From NCBI GenBank assembly GCA_018389105.1, contig JACATO010000309.1, forward strand, positions 124,001-188,000: 64,000 bases of DNA. Reading direction: 5' to 3'. A model generated the notes under the pieces. It was not told the origin of the DNA. It saw nothing but the letters and a program-made list of their open reading frames with translations, and did not search any database. Origin of the DNA: Nautilus pompilius. Its lineage: Eukaryota; Mollusca; Cephalopoda; Nautilida; Nautilidae. The position numbers and the translations under genes are program-made. Below are positions 14,600 through 28,000 of this stretch, piece after piece (positions within the stretch are counted from its first letter, which is position 1; the number at the start of each line of letters is the position of its first letter).

Positions 14600-15065
14600 G
14601 TGTGAGAGCTTTATCGCAAATTGAAGGTTGATGTTTGTGTTTCTAATGATTCTAAATAGTGGTCTGGGCCAGATAATCCTATTCCTCCCTTTACAAGGGC
14701 ATCACCAAGCTCCTGTGAGGTTTGTGGGAGCACAGGGCATCTTGCAACGGTAGCCTAAAGAATGTTCCAGATGCGGTTGATTTGTTAAGGTCTGGAGAAT
14801 GAGGCTGCGGTTGACTTTATCATCCATGGGAATGAAGTTATTTCCATAAGCTGCACCGTTTTGTTTCAGTGAACGTCTAAGGATCTTCACCATGTACGAT
14901 AAACCAGCCATGGGGCTGACCTGAAACACATGAAAACCAGCCTTGCCATAACAGCTAATTTCTCTTACAATCAATGAGCCTCCTTGATGGCGGTCATGTT
15001 CAGTACTGTTGGCATCTCGAAATCTCTCTGGCCAATTACACGCTGTTTGTAGTAAGACATTGACA
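14600..15065 (-). pseudogene. Tc1-like transposase remnant
   Basis: The minus-strand translation around 14702-14974 keeps the signature of the middle of a Tc1 DDE domain: an NGAAYGNNFIPMDD-like segment, which in the family holds the second catalytic Asp, and further on pieces equivalent to the SPDLNPIE region in a shifted frame. Stops and frameshifts break it, and no N-terminal helix-turn-helix part or terminal repeats were found. It lies inside the putative first intron of Ig gene 1, on the opposite strand. It is an old non-functional insertion. Confidence 0.65.
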
Positions 15066-15479
15066 CTTGATGCATTTTGAAGGTTAGATTTCAGGTGAGA
15101 TTCTGTATGGGAACAGTTTCTTCTCAGTTACAAAGGCTAAAAAAAACAATCTTTGATATGTTGCTGTCTTGGAAGCTCTGATAGATGAGGTTATGGAGCA
15201 TAAGTAAATTGTACAATATAAATAATATTCTCAGTTGATTTTTAATCATTTGATCCTTAGAAAATGTATTCATTTCAAGAAAAACATCTAATCTAGATTC
15301 TGATATTAAGAGGTTCAAAGTTTGTGAAATGTGTAGGAATATTTGGAGGAATGCATTTAGTTGTAGTTTGTGCTGATTTCTTTAGTTCTGAGTGAAATCG
15401 AGAGAGATTACACTGATCTTCTTAAACTCAGATGGTGATGTCTTTCATTTGTCCATGTTGTACATGGTGCCCATCTTGC

Positions 15480-15912
15480 TTCAAATCAGTATCTGTAGCC
15501 ATTTGAATAATTGGAATTTGAAAATGATATACTGATTTGATTGATAACTTGATAACGTTTTTCTTATTCTGTGTACTAATCAGCTATTGTTTCATTGCAA
15601 AATCACAAAAATTTTGGAACAGTCCTAAAGAAATGACTGCTTCTAACAAGTGTGGTGGCCATCTTAGTTAATGAACAGCAGCGCACGTCAAGCAATTTCA
15701 CGAACCTTTGCCATCTTGAGAAGGATTTTGGTTTTGTAGAATGCCACATTTTTGCTATGAGTGATGATGAAAATACTTGTGATGGTATTGTGAAGCACTT
15801 TGCTGACAGAGAAAAATTTGATATGCCACTTGATGAATTTATAATTTTGAAGCAACTGCATTGGTGGGCTATACAATATATTCATGACATTGTGTTACTG
15901 TATCAAAGTTAG
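15480..15912 (+). pseudogene. Transposon-like fragment with a C-D-G motif
   Basis: An 86-codon open frame (15652-15912) contains ECHIFAMSDDENTCDGIVKH, followed by a Trp-rich end (HWWAIQYIHDI). I recall an equivalent arrangement, HFFATSHGK..CDGIGG then a Trp/Ile-rich segment, from proteins of uncharacterised invertebrate transposons. The Gly-Gly and Lys-Arg positions are degraded here, so this looks like a short fossil. The family assignment is from memory and tentative. Confidence 0.4.
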
Positions 15913-18060
15913 GGTTGTGACTTGGACTAAAAAGCTAAAATGATCAGAAAATACTAAGACATTTCAGATAGCTGTAGATCACATTTCAGCATAAACGGGT
16001 ATGAAAGAGATCATCCTTAAGATAATAGATTATATACCAGAAAATTATGTTGCATGTTTTTTTTTCTTTTAGTGTCTTAGAAATACAATGAGCTGTTTTG
16101 ACAAATGATTATTATAAAATTTGTGACATTAATGGGACATATTTTCACAAAAACAATATATTTTGGACTTTATCAACAAACTTTTTAATTTATGTGATAT
16201 CCAAAAGAATGTACACTGTACAGTATCCCAAAGTTGATGTGAGTGTAGAGAGTGGAGAGAAATTACTAATTGACCTGGGTTTAGGCAAACATTATTTGAT
16301 ATACACCATCAAATGTAGACCTTCCAGTTTTTATTCATTTCTTTACCATACAAATAGCAATTTTTTGTAAAATATGTGCAGATTTGTGGTGGTGATTTCT
16401 CTTTAGCTTCTCATCTGTTTCTGCTAATTTTCTTTTGGTTGCATTTCCTGTCTGGATGCAGTCTTCAGTTTCAATTAGATCTTAAACAAAATAGGTCTTT
16501 TCAAATTGCATGATAAAAAGAAAATTCTCAAGTCTGAAAAGATTTAGATAAAGAATTAATGTGCTATATGCTTCCATGTTTTGCAGTAGATTTCCATTGT
16601 AATTGTAATAAACAACGATTGACAGTTTTCAAATGAGGTTTGGAGGAGTCCCAACATTTGTAAAATGGTGAATTTTAAGGCTCTACACCATATTATCTCA
16701 ATATTGGCTTTTAAGTAATTTTTTTTCTTTACCAAGCGACTTTATACTAGTTTTCTGTATCTCTTTGTATAGCAGCCCTGGTTTTGAGTTCTGTTGTCTT
16801 GCATTATCAAGGGTGTTCTTACAAGCATCATGATTCAAAATGAAATTTATTCAGGTCACGTCACAATGACTCTGGCTTGGAATATTTTCCAATCATGGCC
16901 ATGCTGACAAAAACACTGATTTAGTTCAAATGCTCTCTCAGTCCCTGAGCATATGTACAATATACATTTGAAAGGCAAGTTAACTTTCCAGGCCTTTTCT
17001 GCTACAGGAATTCTTAATTAACATGTAGCATTTAGCATACCAATGTCAACAAACATAAATCCGCTACCATTTGCTGTCTTGGCACTTGTTGTTTGTTCCT
17101 TGATGAGAAGATGACTATTAAATGAAAAATCCAGAGGTCAAAGTGTGCAACTTGGGGACACCTTTTTCTAATTATTGCAGAATAGTCCAATTCTAGATGC
17201 ACATCTTTTCCTGATGGCTCTACAGATGAAGTCTTTTTGGCATACAGGATTTAATTGCACCTTATTTTCATTGCTGTCTCTTGTTTGTTTTTGATGGATT
17301 ATCATTTTTACTGATGTATTTGGTTTTTTTTAATTTGCAACCAATTTCTGGCCTTATTTTGTTTCATTGCAGAATTTGTTTCATAGATGCCTCTCCAAGT
17401 GTTTTAAATGGTTTTCTTTCGCTGTATTGTCTTCTCCTTCCAACAAATAGAGAGTAAAAGTTCATTTGAATAAGTTTTCAATTGAGCCTCGATGATGATA
17501 GAATCCAGTGCTCTATAAGTTACCTCATGCCATTATTACTGACTGATTGTCTTCTCTTTTTGCTCCTAGATGTTCAAAATTTGCATTTGAAATCCATCGC
17601 CTTTATTGACAAAATCTGTGGGTTGAATTCTTGGAGGAATTTACTTAACTCTTTATGGTTCTTATTGTGTACATTTGCAGGCTCATACACACACACAACA
17701 AGTCCAGCTCCAATAACTATTTTATCTTGGTTTTTATTTGATCCCAGAACCTTACAAGGTCTGTTTGAAAGTGGTTTTCTCTGATGCTTTTCTCTCATCT
17801 TGTTTCTGCATTGTGTCTATATACCATCAGTAAGCAGAAATGTTAACAACATGCGACCATACTAAAATACCAAGCTATACCTATGAATGTGATACTCAGA
17901 TTGCTCAGAGGTCTTATATTCACATAAATATTGTAGAGTCAAAGAAACAATCAAAATCAGCCCCACATTAAACTATTTTTGTAAAATTGTGATGGCTAGT
18001 TGGAAAGACGTGATTATACAATTATTTAAATTTTGTTAGCAAACTGAGATATAATCTTCA
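15913..18060. other. Intronic sequence without a recognised feature
   Basis: AT-rich sequence, presumed first intron of Ig gene 1. Two overlapping open frames of 74 and 100 codons on opposite strands near 17.5-17.8 kb show no motif. No RNA gene was seen. Confidence 0.4.
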
Positions 18061-19350
18061 GTTCAATGTTTTAAATTCATTTTATATTTATAATTTCTTC
18101 CTTAAATATAATTTCCATCTAGCGATAGATGATTGACTCATGTATATTTTTCATTATAAATACAATATTATAAAAAATTGCAAAATCTCATTTTGACTTG
18201 GTGGTCCACTTAATTAAATCAAACAAAACTAATGGTAATGGCCCAAAATTTCAGCATAAGTAGGACCTAGGAGTCTGTGCAGGATAACATTGACTCGTGA
18301 CTTTGAATCTATATTCAGATACCTTGTATTAATAAAAGACTGATGTTTGAACCTGAATACATTTCAGTGAATTGTGTCACAAGATTCATTATGGTTATTA
18401 ACACTTGTGTAATTTGAAGTTGCTTTTCCTCTGAAATATGCTGCTCAGTTTCCTAACTTGAACGTATCTTTGTTGGCACTTTTGTTGTTGCATTCATTTG
18501 CATGTTTCGGATTGATTTTACTCCAAGCTGCAGTTACTCTTTCTCAAACAGATTGAACTAATAGGAGTACACCTAATTCAGCTCAGGCTAAAGCCACAAA
18601 CTATTGATATCTTAAAGACAATTAAACTACCGCCTCTTGAAGAAATGGAATGTGATTAAAAGCTGTCGTCCATCAGAGGGATATTCACTATTGCCAAAGC
18701 ACAAACAAAAAAGAAAATGTGACATTTTCTAATTGGTACATTGTTTTAGGAACTACAAATAACAGCAATTTTTAGCTTTAAAGCTCAGCTCAGCTCAGCT
18801 GCATATTAAAAACAAAAAAAACATTTCAAGTTTTGAAATTCTCAGTTTCTCTACATAATACGATATATAGTGTTGTTTACTAAAAGGTAGGTCAGTCATT
18901 AAATTCTGTATTGAATATAATACAAATTTAAAAAAAAAACAAAATCCTGACCCCTGAAACAGAAACTCTGTATACCTTTCTAGCAGAAGGTAGTCTCGTG
19001 TTTACAGAGAATCCTTGGTAAAGTCAAACACCCAGTACTCTTCTGAACGCTGAGATTCATTGTAAAAAAAAATATGAATCTACAAATTGTGCATGGATTT
19101 TAGTGGTGACTTTTTGTTACCAGTCATTGCCAATCCACATTTGATTGAATTGTAGGGACAATAAAGGACATCGCAGCCCATGAAAGCTTTCAGCAGTCTG
19201 TAGAGAGCAAAATTCTAATAGCCAGTGATCTTTTCTGCAATGGTAACCAGCATGCTCAAGGATGACCCTCATTTGTTTAATAAGGTATGAAAGAAGCAGT
19301 TTCAGCATTCAATAGTTGAAATGAAGAAATATCATTATTTTGGATCAGTA
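18060..19350 (-). repeat. Dispersed repeat, copy B, inverted relative to copy A
   Basis: Reads as the reverse complement of about 6225-7545 over nearly its whole length with scattered substitutions and small indels. At one edge the match stops near 18062, where copy A continues into its ~100-base tail (that tail is found separately at 14.3 kb). At the other edge it fades near 19345. Copies A and B form an inverted pair with about 10.4 kb between them. Confidence 0.75.
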
Positions 19351-19999
19351 ACATAAAATCGAATCAAAGTCACCCAGGTTTTGAAGTTAGGATATCTTTT
19401 GTTTGAAAATTCGGAGAAGGCATCTTTATCTTTAGAAGATAACGGCAGACTGCTCATAGTCAAAACTCTTCTTCTGTTATCTCAGTTTGGAATAAGATTA
19501 GAATTACATACTTTAAAACTTCTTATCTTGGCAATTATTAAGCTCCAAATATAGCTTTTTACACTAGATGACTTAATCGAATGCCTAATTTGGAATCTAC
19601 ATAACAGTTATCATAGGAACTATATTTTCACGGCATTATCTGCCTTGGGCTTCAGTTACTGATGATTGAAATGTGGATGTCATCTGAATAAAATGAATCA
19701 TTTTGATAAAAGTAGCCTTGGTTGAGTCCTTTTTGTTGTTGTTTTGAACTTGTGTAAATTGGTTGCTACATATTTACCTACCTTTGGAAGGCCAGTAAAC
19801 CTTTAATAGAAGAACAAAATTAACAAGGGTGAGGGGTGCATTTGAATTATTTAATGGTGCAGAATGAACAAGTTTTATAAATCATTAACGCTATTTTGCT
19901 GTATAGAGAAATAAGAGAGAGACCATGAGGTATAATGACAAAGATTTCTGACTGAATTTATTGTGCTAATATCCTGTGTGAATATTTACAGGGTACTCT

Positions 20000-20640
20000 T
20001 GAGAGTAGTCACTTTCCACATGTATGCACTTAATCCAGTGGTTCTATGTATTTTTACAATGTCTGATCTAGAGTATCTTCCATATTTACAATAATCATAG
20101 ACACATGGTTAAGTCTCCTCTTCAAGGTATACTTTATTTTCAGGAAGAGCAAAAATTCCCGTGGTGCCAAGTCCAGTGAACAGGTTGGATATGCAATAAT
20201 AGGAATGCAATGTTTGGCCAAAGGAATGATTTACTGAATGTTGCATTGTCTTTACTTTTAGTCTCTCCTGTCTTGCTTTCTATGGTTTTGGTGATGATAG
20301 TGTTTTCCATTGAAAGAATTGATTCATGGTTTCTGGATCACAGCCACAAGCCCAAGTTCAATTGTTTTTTATGATGTTCTGAAGTATTCTGTACAATTTC
20401 CTGTCTGCCATTTAAAATCCTGGTGTAAGGATGCAATGTTCTTTTAACATGCTTATTGAGAAAGCACAGAAGAGACTTGGCAGATAGATAAAGTATTATC
20501 TAAGTCTGTGATATTTGACCTTTGGATATTGACTTATTATTCCCTAACATTCATCAAAATTTGGTTGATGCTCACCTGCCATCTTGAGATATGGCAGTCA
20601 CTTCTGGTATGCCTGTATGCTGCTACACTTACACATGACT
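20000..20640 (-). pseudogene. Mariner transposase remnant
   Basis: On the minus strand a piece reading SLDLAPREFLLFLKIKYTLK matches the mariner SPDLAPCDFFLFPKLK block, which holds the third catalytic Asp of the DD34D triad. Further along, WIKCIHVESDY matches the family's C-terminal W.KCI...GDYFEG ending. Stops and frame changes separate the pieces, and terminal repeats were not identified. It is a dead copy in an intron of Ig gene 1. Confidence 0.65.
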
Positions 20641-20843
20641 AGTTCAGAATTATGCAATTTTGCTTCAGGTGTTGTATTATCATAACTATGGCTACATTGA
20701 GACTTCATATATCACATTTCAGTTATTGATATTTCTGCACAAAATTCCATCTATGAACGTTTTGTTCACAGCTTTTATATAAATTACTTTTTGTTTGAAG
20801 ATATCTTTATATTCAAATGTTTACCTTTTTACCTTGGTTGCAG

Positions 20844-20901
20844 TGTTGGACAGCACCATCTTCTATGTGGCTCCTGTTTTTGAGCATATTTTCATTTTCT
20901 G
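20844..20901 (+). CDS. Ig gene 1, signal-peptide exon
   Basis: An acceptor (TTGGTTGCAG) precedes 20844 and a donor (CTG|GTAAGT) follows 20901. The ATG at 20865 opens MWLLFLSIFSFS, a short hydrophobic stretch typical of a secretory signal core, and the exon ends in phase 1, as signal-peptide exons of Ig genes usually do. The equivalent exon of gene 2 (61276-61323) has the same layout: a short leader containing TTGGA, an ATG, a hydrophobic run, and a phase 1 end. The codon split by the intron becomes Gly when joined to 23716. The product should enter the secretory pathway. Confidence 0.75.
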
Positions 20902-20906
20902 GTAAG

Positions 20907-23710
20907 TAATAGAATGTTTGATTTTTAATGCAATAAACTTTGAAAGTCAGTTATTGTATGAAACATGCAAACATTTTTTGATTAGATAGGAAGTATCCAG
21001 TAACTACTGAAGGACAATATAAAGCCAAATTTTGTTTGTAAACGGAAGTGGAATTCATTTACTTGATATACTTTCTGAGAATAATATTTCAAATTCATTT
21101 CCATTCCTTCTTAAAAGAGTTTAGTCTTGTGACATTCTCTTCTGAATACCGCCTTTTGGATAAACTCACAAACTGCTGTTAATTGTAATTGTTAGAATTT
21201 TATTTAAGATTCTATTTCATTGTAAAATACATGGAGTAAATAGTAATTTAGAAAATTGTGTAGTTTAACATACTTTATTAAAATTAATGAACTTGTAGTA
21301 ACACTGTTTTGTGCCTCAATCTATAAATATATAAAATCTTATTACAATTAAATGAAAATTTATGTAAATGAGAATTAAATCATCTTTTCTTTTGGATATT
21401 AAACAAAGGATTTGGATTTTTTTAAAATTCCATTATCAGCTCTGATATCAGCATCATATATATATATATTATTTGTGAAACAAAAAATAAATAGTTTAAC
21501 ATTAAAATATAATTTTTATGGTTTTGTTATTGGAAGATGGAAATAGTAAAGAAATTACTAGAGTTGAGCAAAATGTGATACATTTACGTTACATATAATT
21601 TACAGTCATAATATTAAAGTAAACATAACTGCAAAGGTTTTTAGAGGAGATATCGTAGATTATGATGGAAAATGTTTAATATGTAATGATAAAGGAAAAC
21701 CATACTAATCAAATAACTGAACAAGAGAAACTACTTATTTTTGGGCATTTAAATCAGTACTTTTTTCCTCAGGAAGTCAAGGTTTTGACTCAAACTCCAA
21801 ATTGACTAAATTATTGACAGTCATTGAAATTGCTTTGATAATTAAAAAAAAGAAATTTTCTGAAATAAACTGTAAAATTATTCATTTGAATCAGACTACA
21901 TCGATTATTTCTAGGAATGTTTATTAATTAGGTGAGCATTTCACTGTTAATGCACTCACTGAAGCATGTGAAATTATTTAACCAACAACTAGCCCATACT
22001 CACCAGTTACATTCTATCTATATGTATACATATTCCCAACAACTCCTCTACCTCATCTTAAAATGCCTCCTGTAAAGTCACGCAAATCTCACACGATATC
22101 TTTTTAAGCTAGAAGTTGTAAAGTTTGTTGTGGTAATATGGCCAAACATGGGAAGTGCGGTGTAAGGGATTGGCATAGAAAGGAGGATACATTACACACT
22201 CTAAAGGCCAAGTAAGTTAGTGTCTTTACATCTCTCCCTATATTACTTTTACTGATGTGTGGTATTCATCATGGCAATTTCTTGGATGTGTGTATCATTT
22301 CATCCACTCAGAGATCAGCAGAGTGTGTTGATTTTTGTGTTGGCCTAGGTGCAAATCCAATATGTCAGATAACTTAATAAAAGAAAGTTGGAGTTGAATT
22401 TCTTCATTTGAGTGTGCTGTATTATCTCAAAATCAGAATGTCGAAGATAGATAAAACTGACACGTTTGGCTTTCTAAAGTATGAGATTCAATAATACAAA
22501 CGACAGAGATGGCCTGATGATTGATAATGTGATGCAGTGAATAAAAATAGACACTGGGTTTTGATACCTGAACCTTGCAGTGTATTTTTCAAATATCTCT
22601 CCATGATTATAAACATGTTTAAAAGTTATTCCAAAACCTCATTTATCTGTAGGATTGTTCCACAAAGTAGTGAAATGATATGCACAGACAGGTCATTAAT
22701 ATTCATGAGCATAGAAGTACTCTAGACAGCAACGTGATGTGACAGTATTACGAAGGATTTGGTATTGTTCTGACTGGTTCATAACAATGTGACCCCCCCC
22801 AAATAATTTAGCTTTTGCTCCTAAGTGGAAAAGTGCTGAATGAAAACTGGCTTAAAGTTGGTAGCTATAGTCAGTGATTAAATGAACAAAAAAAACTTGC
22901 TTTTGACAGAAAAAAGGGTGATTAATACAGGGAGGTTTGGGCAATTCATATTGAAATGACAAATTGAAAAGAGCAGCAGCACGTACAGCTTGTAGATATA
23001 ATGAAAGTCATTTCAGCAATGTAAGCTGCACGTGTTAATATTTTGTGCTGCATACAGAATGTAAATAAATTGCATGTAAATATTTTTGAAATTGTTTTAT
23101 TACTTCTATTAAATAATCTGAGTTCTGAAATTTTTTTCTTTCTTTTAAATATATTAGCACCACTTCATGGTTTTAGTATTTAACAAACAGGAAACAGTTT
23201 ACATTTAAATCTGTTAGAGAAGTGGTGGCATAGAATGAAATGAAAAATAGCAGTAAAAGTAACCAGAAACTGGGCACAACAATTGGGATTTGATATCAGG
23301 AATTATACTAGTCCAGTCAGATAACAGCCCTTGAGGTGGTGTCTTCTGCCACTGCCAATAAATCCATACTTTATACAAGTGTACCAGAATAAAACACATT
23401 GCTCAGAAAGAAGATAAATGTGCTTTTTTTCTTTTTCTTTTTTTTAATACATTTATTTCTGGTGAAAACATGGATTTTTTTACTTTTAATCTTAAATCTT
23501 TTAAAAATAATTTTAAAAACCTGTATTTGTTGGTGTTTCTTGTTTGGTTCTAAATAGGTGACTGATCATAAATGAACATTGCACACAGTTATTGATGTTA
23601 CACTTTTAAGGTATGAAGAACACACACACACACACAAGCCATTTCTATTTATTTTTAGCCACCATTAGACATCTTCCTGCAAATATTTATGCTGTTTTAA
23701 TTCTTTATTT
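20907..23710 (+). other. Intron of Ig gene 1
   Basis: AT-rich sequence between exons ending at 20901 and starting at 23716. It holds an (AT)n tract near 21456-21470, a C-run near 22793-22800 and a (CA)n run at 23621-23636. No gene was recognised inside it. Confidence 0.6.
23621..23636. repeat. (CA)n microsatellite
   Basis: Eight CA units just upstream of the acceptor of the next exon. Confidence 0.9.
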
Positions 23711-23715
23711 TTAAG

Positions 23716-23994
23716 GAGCAATTACCTTGACTGGGCCAATAAATGTGTTAGAGAACAAACCCGTGACATTGATTTGCAAATATGCCTCTACCTATTCTTT
23801 GGAATGGTTTAGAAATAGCAGATCTTTTATAGCATGCACTACCAGGAGACCATGTACCTCTGCGACTGGCTACAAATCAACAGTGAATAAGACAACATCA
23901 GTGCTGCATATAGAATCAGTTACCATTGCTGACAGGTGCTGGAAATGTAAGCCTGACCTTGTTTCAACACCAGAATTTTGTTTGAATGTAGAGA
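23716..23994 (+). CDS. Ig gene 1, first Ig-like domain exon
   Basis: A 279-base exon between TTTATTTTTAAG and the donor GTAAGT, phase 1 at both ends, the classic symmetric exon of an Ig-superfamily domain. Translation gives a complete small Ig fold pattern: VTLICKY (first core Cys), YSLEWFRN (core Trp), a TSVLHIESVTIADRCWKC strand F region (second core Cys). The usual Tyr of Y-x-C is Trp. Two more Cys (FIAC and RRPC) lie between the core pair and could form an extra disulfide. It joins the signal exon directly, so the mature protein should begin with this extracellular domain. The ligand and partners are unknown. Its paralogue is the exon at 62072. Confidence 0.8.
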
Positions 23995-24236
23995 GTAAGT
24001 ATTCTTTCTATTATCTTTTTAACAAATAAAAACAATTTTTATTATTTAAAGTGTAAATAATTTTAAGGTTACTTTAAGATTGATTTTAAAAACAAAAAAG
24101 AAATTGCACAAACTGGATAGATCACAGATTATTTTTGTAATTCGGTTAGAATATTTTTATATACTGATATATTAAGTATCAGACCCTTTGTTAATTATCA
24201 TAAAGGTACTTGATCACATATGCTTATTTACCTTTT

Positions 24237-24261
24237 ATTATTATTATTATTGTTGTTGTTG
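24237..24261. repeat. (TTA)n(TTG)n tract
   Basis: Adjacent TTA and TTG triplet runs in an intron of Ig gene 1. Confidence 0.85.
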
Positions 24262-24963
24262 TAAAATTGCTGAACCTGGAAAAAGTACTCTGGTTAAAAT
24301 TCAGTGTTGATTATTTTTTTTTTTTTGCACCCAATTAAACAATTAAAATTTTTGTCAAAATCAGGCAGAATAAGTTTGTTTGTTTGTTTGTTTTTTCTGC
24401 TAATGGAAGCAGAATTTTCTGAAGATGTTTTGTGACCAGTGGTAAGAGAGATCAATGCAGTTGACAGTGGGTCTTCAAGATTTCCATTTGTCTGAAGTGA
24501 CCTCTGAGTACAGAAAATCTCTGAAAACTGCATTTGATCTAAACAGCTGTAAATCTGACCAGTTTTTCCCACCAAAGAACTTGCTAAATAACATATTACT
24601 AGAATCAAACTGATTACACACGAGATCTATTGGTAAGCAGTGGTCTGCTACAAATGAAATAGCGTTTTACCTACCAAATTGATCCTTTAAAGGGCTTTTT
24701 CTCTGGTTGGTATATGTGAAAGGTTTGGGAAATAAATATGGGTTCAAAACCAATTTCAGCAATAAGATAATAAAACCTGTAAATTCCAAGCTTTCTAGAA
24801 TTTCATACCTTTTTGAAATATTTTTTTTAAAATAAACTGATGTAGCTTAATTGTTTTGTTTTCCTTTTATTTACATTTTCAAATTCTTTTTCTTCATCTT
24901 TTCCTCATCAAATTCAAAAACTAATTTAGTGGGAAATGAATTATTTTAATTAATCTTTTGCAG

Positions 24964-25073
24964 AACTTGGCCATAATATCACGTTAAGTGGAAAAACACT
25001 TGATCCTGATTCACTGACTGCTTGGATCGATTGTTCAAACCCTTATTACAAAAATGTAGTATGTTATTATAAA
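24964..25073 (+). CDS. Ig gene 1, second domain, N-terminal half exon
   Basis: A 110-base exon between TTTTGCAG and donor GTAAGTA, entering in phase 1 and leaving in phase 0. Joined to the previous exon, the split codon is Lys and the frame stays open. The translated end, AWIDCSNPYYKNVVCYYK, closely matches the exon at 63869 in gene 2 (AWIQCSNPIYTNITCYFLK), which confirms it as coding. The domain has one Cys early and one before the intron, and continues in the exon at 28671. A two-exon Ig or Ig/FnIII-like domain is likely. The exact fold class cannot be settled by eye. Confidence 0.8.
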
Positions 25074-25089
25074 GTAAGTACCAGTTTTT

Positions 25090-28000
25090 AATTCTGTTTT
25101 ATGGTATTATTATTATTATTAAAAGGATCCATTTTTCATGTTGTTGTATGGTTATGTAAGTATAACAAACAAATTTATAGAAAACAGCATGTTTGCTGCA
25201 GAGAGATGGAGACATAGTTGAGAACGTCAATTCTAGATTCACAGTCTGGTGTACAGCCTCACCAGAATCTTTCCTAAACGTTTTGAGTGAAACCCTCTCG
25301 ATTATGGCAGTGTTCATTCTAAGGTGTACATTTGGACCTTGGATGTGTTTGTAGGTACCAGCAGCAGGTAATCAGTTTGAATGAAATCCTTAATCGTGCA
25401 AGTTTACTGGGAGGTTACAGGGAGAAGGGTTAAAATTAGTTAAATTTTTAAATCATTAAATATTTAATTTAAAATATACCAGTGGAAAGATAGAAATGTC
25501 TTAATTGCTTTTGTCCTTTGTTTCATTAGTAAATATCTGATGATTAAAATATCCTATAAATGGCCATTCTTCAGGCTGTGGAATACTAGCCAGCATCAGG
25601 TCACACATCACACTTCGCTTTACTTTTTTGTGACAAGTTGTTGACCAAACTCATATCTAAAAGTAGCAACTTAAGCAGGAGAAATTTGGCTTTCATCTAG
25701 TAGCATTTTAAAGAATGATTGTTTACTTGTCTACTGATATATACAATTAATAATAAGGTGAGTTTTTAAACATTTGCTATTTAAAAATACTCATACAAAT
25801 GTGGTATCAAAATCATCATCAGTGAATAAATGTTTATTCAAAGTAACACAAACATGCATTGTAAAAGAAAAGACCATCCTACCCCCATGTGGCTGAGACA
25901 CAAAAGATGCCTGTCAGAGGAGCTAGAACAGCAACAATCATTCTTAGATTATTTATGCCAAGGTAGATCAGTCCAAAATGTTTCATCGTTAATAAATTGG
26001 TGATGCGCTGACTTTAATGAACTGGGAATATTATTTCATTTATACATTGAAAAACTGGTTAATAGAAAAGAAGAAACTTCAGTGCTTTATTTTGAATTGG
26101 AGTTGATGAAAGATTTATATCTATCATATTTTAAATCCTAAAGCTATTGACATTCCTTCAGTGAAATAAATAACAACAAATTATATACTCATTTGATTGA
26201 AATGATTTTCTGTTAGCCTCGATAGATTCTGTTTGTTACCCGCTTTACTGGTTAAATTTCTGGGGATTTTTTTAGAGCGGAAGCTGGTCTGTATTTTACA
26301 TATGGATTTAATACATTTGCTTGCTCTATAATAATTTTATATTATGAAATTATAGTTATTAAGTGATTTATATCTACTTTTTTTGTAAATAATATTTCAA
26401 ATATACTGAACCAAATTATGATCAAATAAATTGAAAAATGTTGGAAACTGTGTAACAAGTAACGTTTGACCTGGATGTGATGGTCTGTGGTCTTCATGAA
26501 GAAAAGCATCAGGGAAATGTGCAGCAATGAATTTGTGATTTTTCGCAGTTTGTACAGTCAATTGACTAATTAGAGAAGGCATCTTGGATTTTTACAAAAC
26601 TTTACTTGAGAAGGTGATTATCTTTTTTTCCCAATCAAGGTAAGTGTGTTCACCAAGCAGTTTGCAATAACTATCTCTTTACTGAGCAATCTGAGAGAAG
26701 AATTGCTGTAGAAATGCCTCAAGCAGTCAGTCAGTCAGTCAACAAGGCAAGTTGCAGGACTGCAGAAATGTCACCCATGCCACCATTGTTCAGCTGTAGG
26801 GTGGTTATGCATATTAAAGCAGGTTAAACTTGCAACTCTGCACACACCAGACAACAAATGGTTAAAACTGTTACACAAGCCTGATAATCATCAGGCTCCT
26901 GATAGCAACAGTTATGGCAGAGCAGTAGTTCAAGGTAGCTGGATTGGGTAACCAGTTAATTGAGATACAATTGTCTGCAAGACTTTACATAGTGGACCCA
27001 TTTTTACCAAGGCATACAGCAGCAAAGGCAATTTTCTTGACTAATGTGAAGGGTCAACATTGAAAAAAATAATTGGGGTTGTGTATGTGCTGGGCTGGTC
27101 ACACTTAACTACTCAGTAATTTAAACATGAAGTTTCTTCTCCATTTTTGGCAAACAGCACTTTGAACCTTTTGTAGTAGGGCAGTAAGCATGCTCACACT
27201 GAGAGGATGTTTTAATTCCTTTAAGAACAGAAAATTGCTGTCATTCCATGGCCTGGCACACTTTTTGGATATGGCATCTGCAGCATTCCTGTGATGTGTT
27301 ATGATGCCAAGTTTATTGTCAAGGCCCTGTCCATATTTCTAAGAACTTTCAGAAGACTTACAGACTCAGTAAGACAGCACTGTGGCCTTTGTGCAAAACA
27401 ACAGAGAACGGGCTCAGTATTGGCACTTGTTGGCATGGTTGTCTGATGTGGCAATTTTTTTTCTCACTGGAATAAAACTTCCTTTATTTAATATTACAAG
27501 ACAAAACTTCTAGACTTCAGGGCAATTTAAAATATGAACAACTGAGGAAAAAACTATTACTGAATAGCAAAAGAACTTTGAAGTAGCATCATTAGTAAAT
27601 ATGGCTGCTGTTGTGGTCACACTCAGAGGACATCTAAGCAAAACACCCTCTCTCCTTGCCAGTACCAGGTGTGAGGTAAATTTGAGTTATGATTAAAACT
27701 AAAATCTCACAAATATATCAGCCATTTTTTTTTCCATTTGATCTTTTGTAATGTAGACAATAATTCCATACTTTGTGAGGTTTATTTACTGCAGAAGTAT
27801 TTTGTTCTTTGTATTCATCACTTTGATAGTTAAAGATTTTAGTTAATTTTATTATTTAAAAATAATCATAAGATTGTGTTGATTTTAGTAGAGATTTATA
27901 AGTTTTTCTTTGTTGTTTTCTCTTCAGTTATTTGCAAGTCTTATAGAGTATTTACTTCTTAACTTAAAAAAAAAGACAGAAGGATACAGAAATTTGATCT

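Noticed and set aside
26725..26742. CRISPR-like short repeat
   Set aside because: A simple CAGT microsatellite with no spacers, in an animal-type genome.
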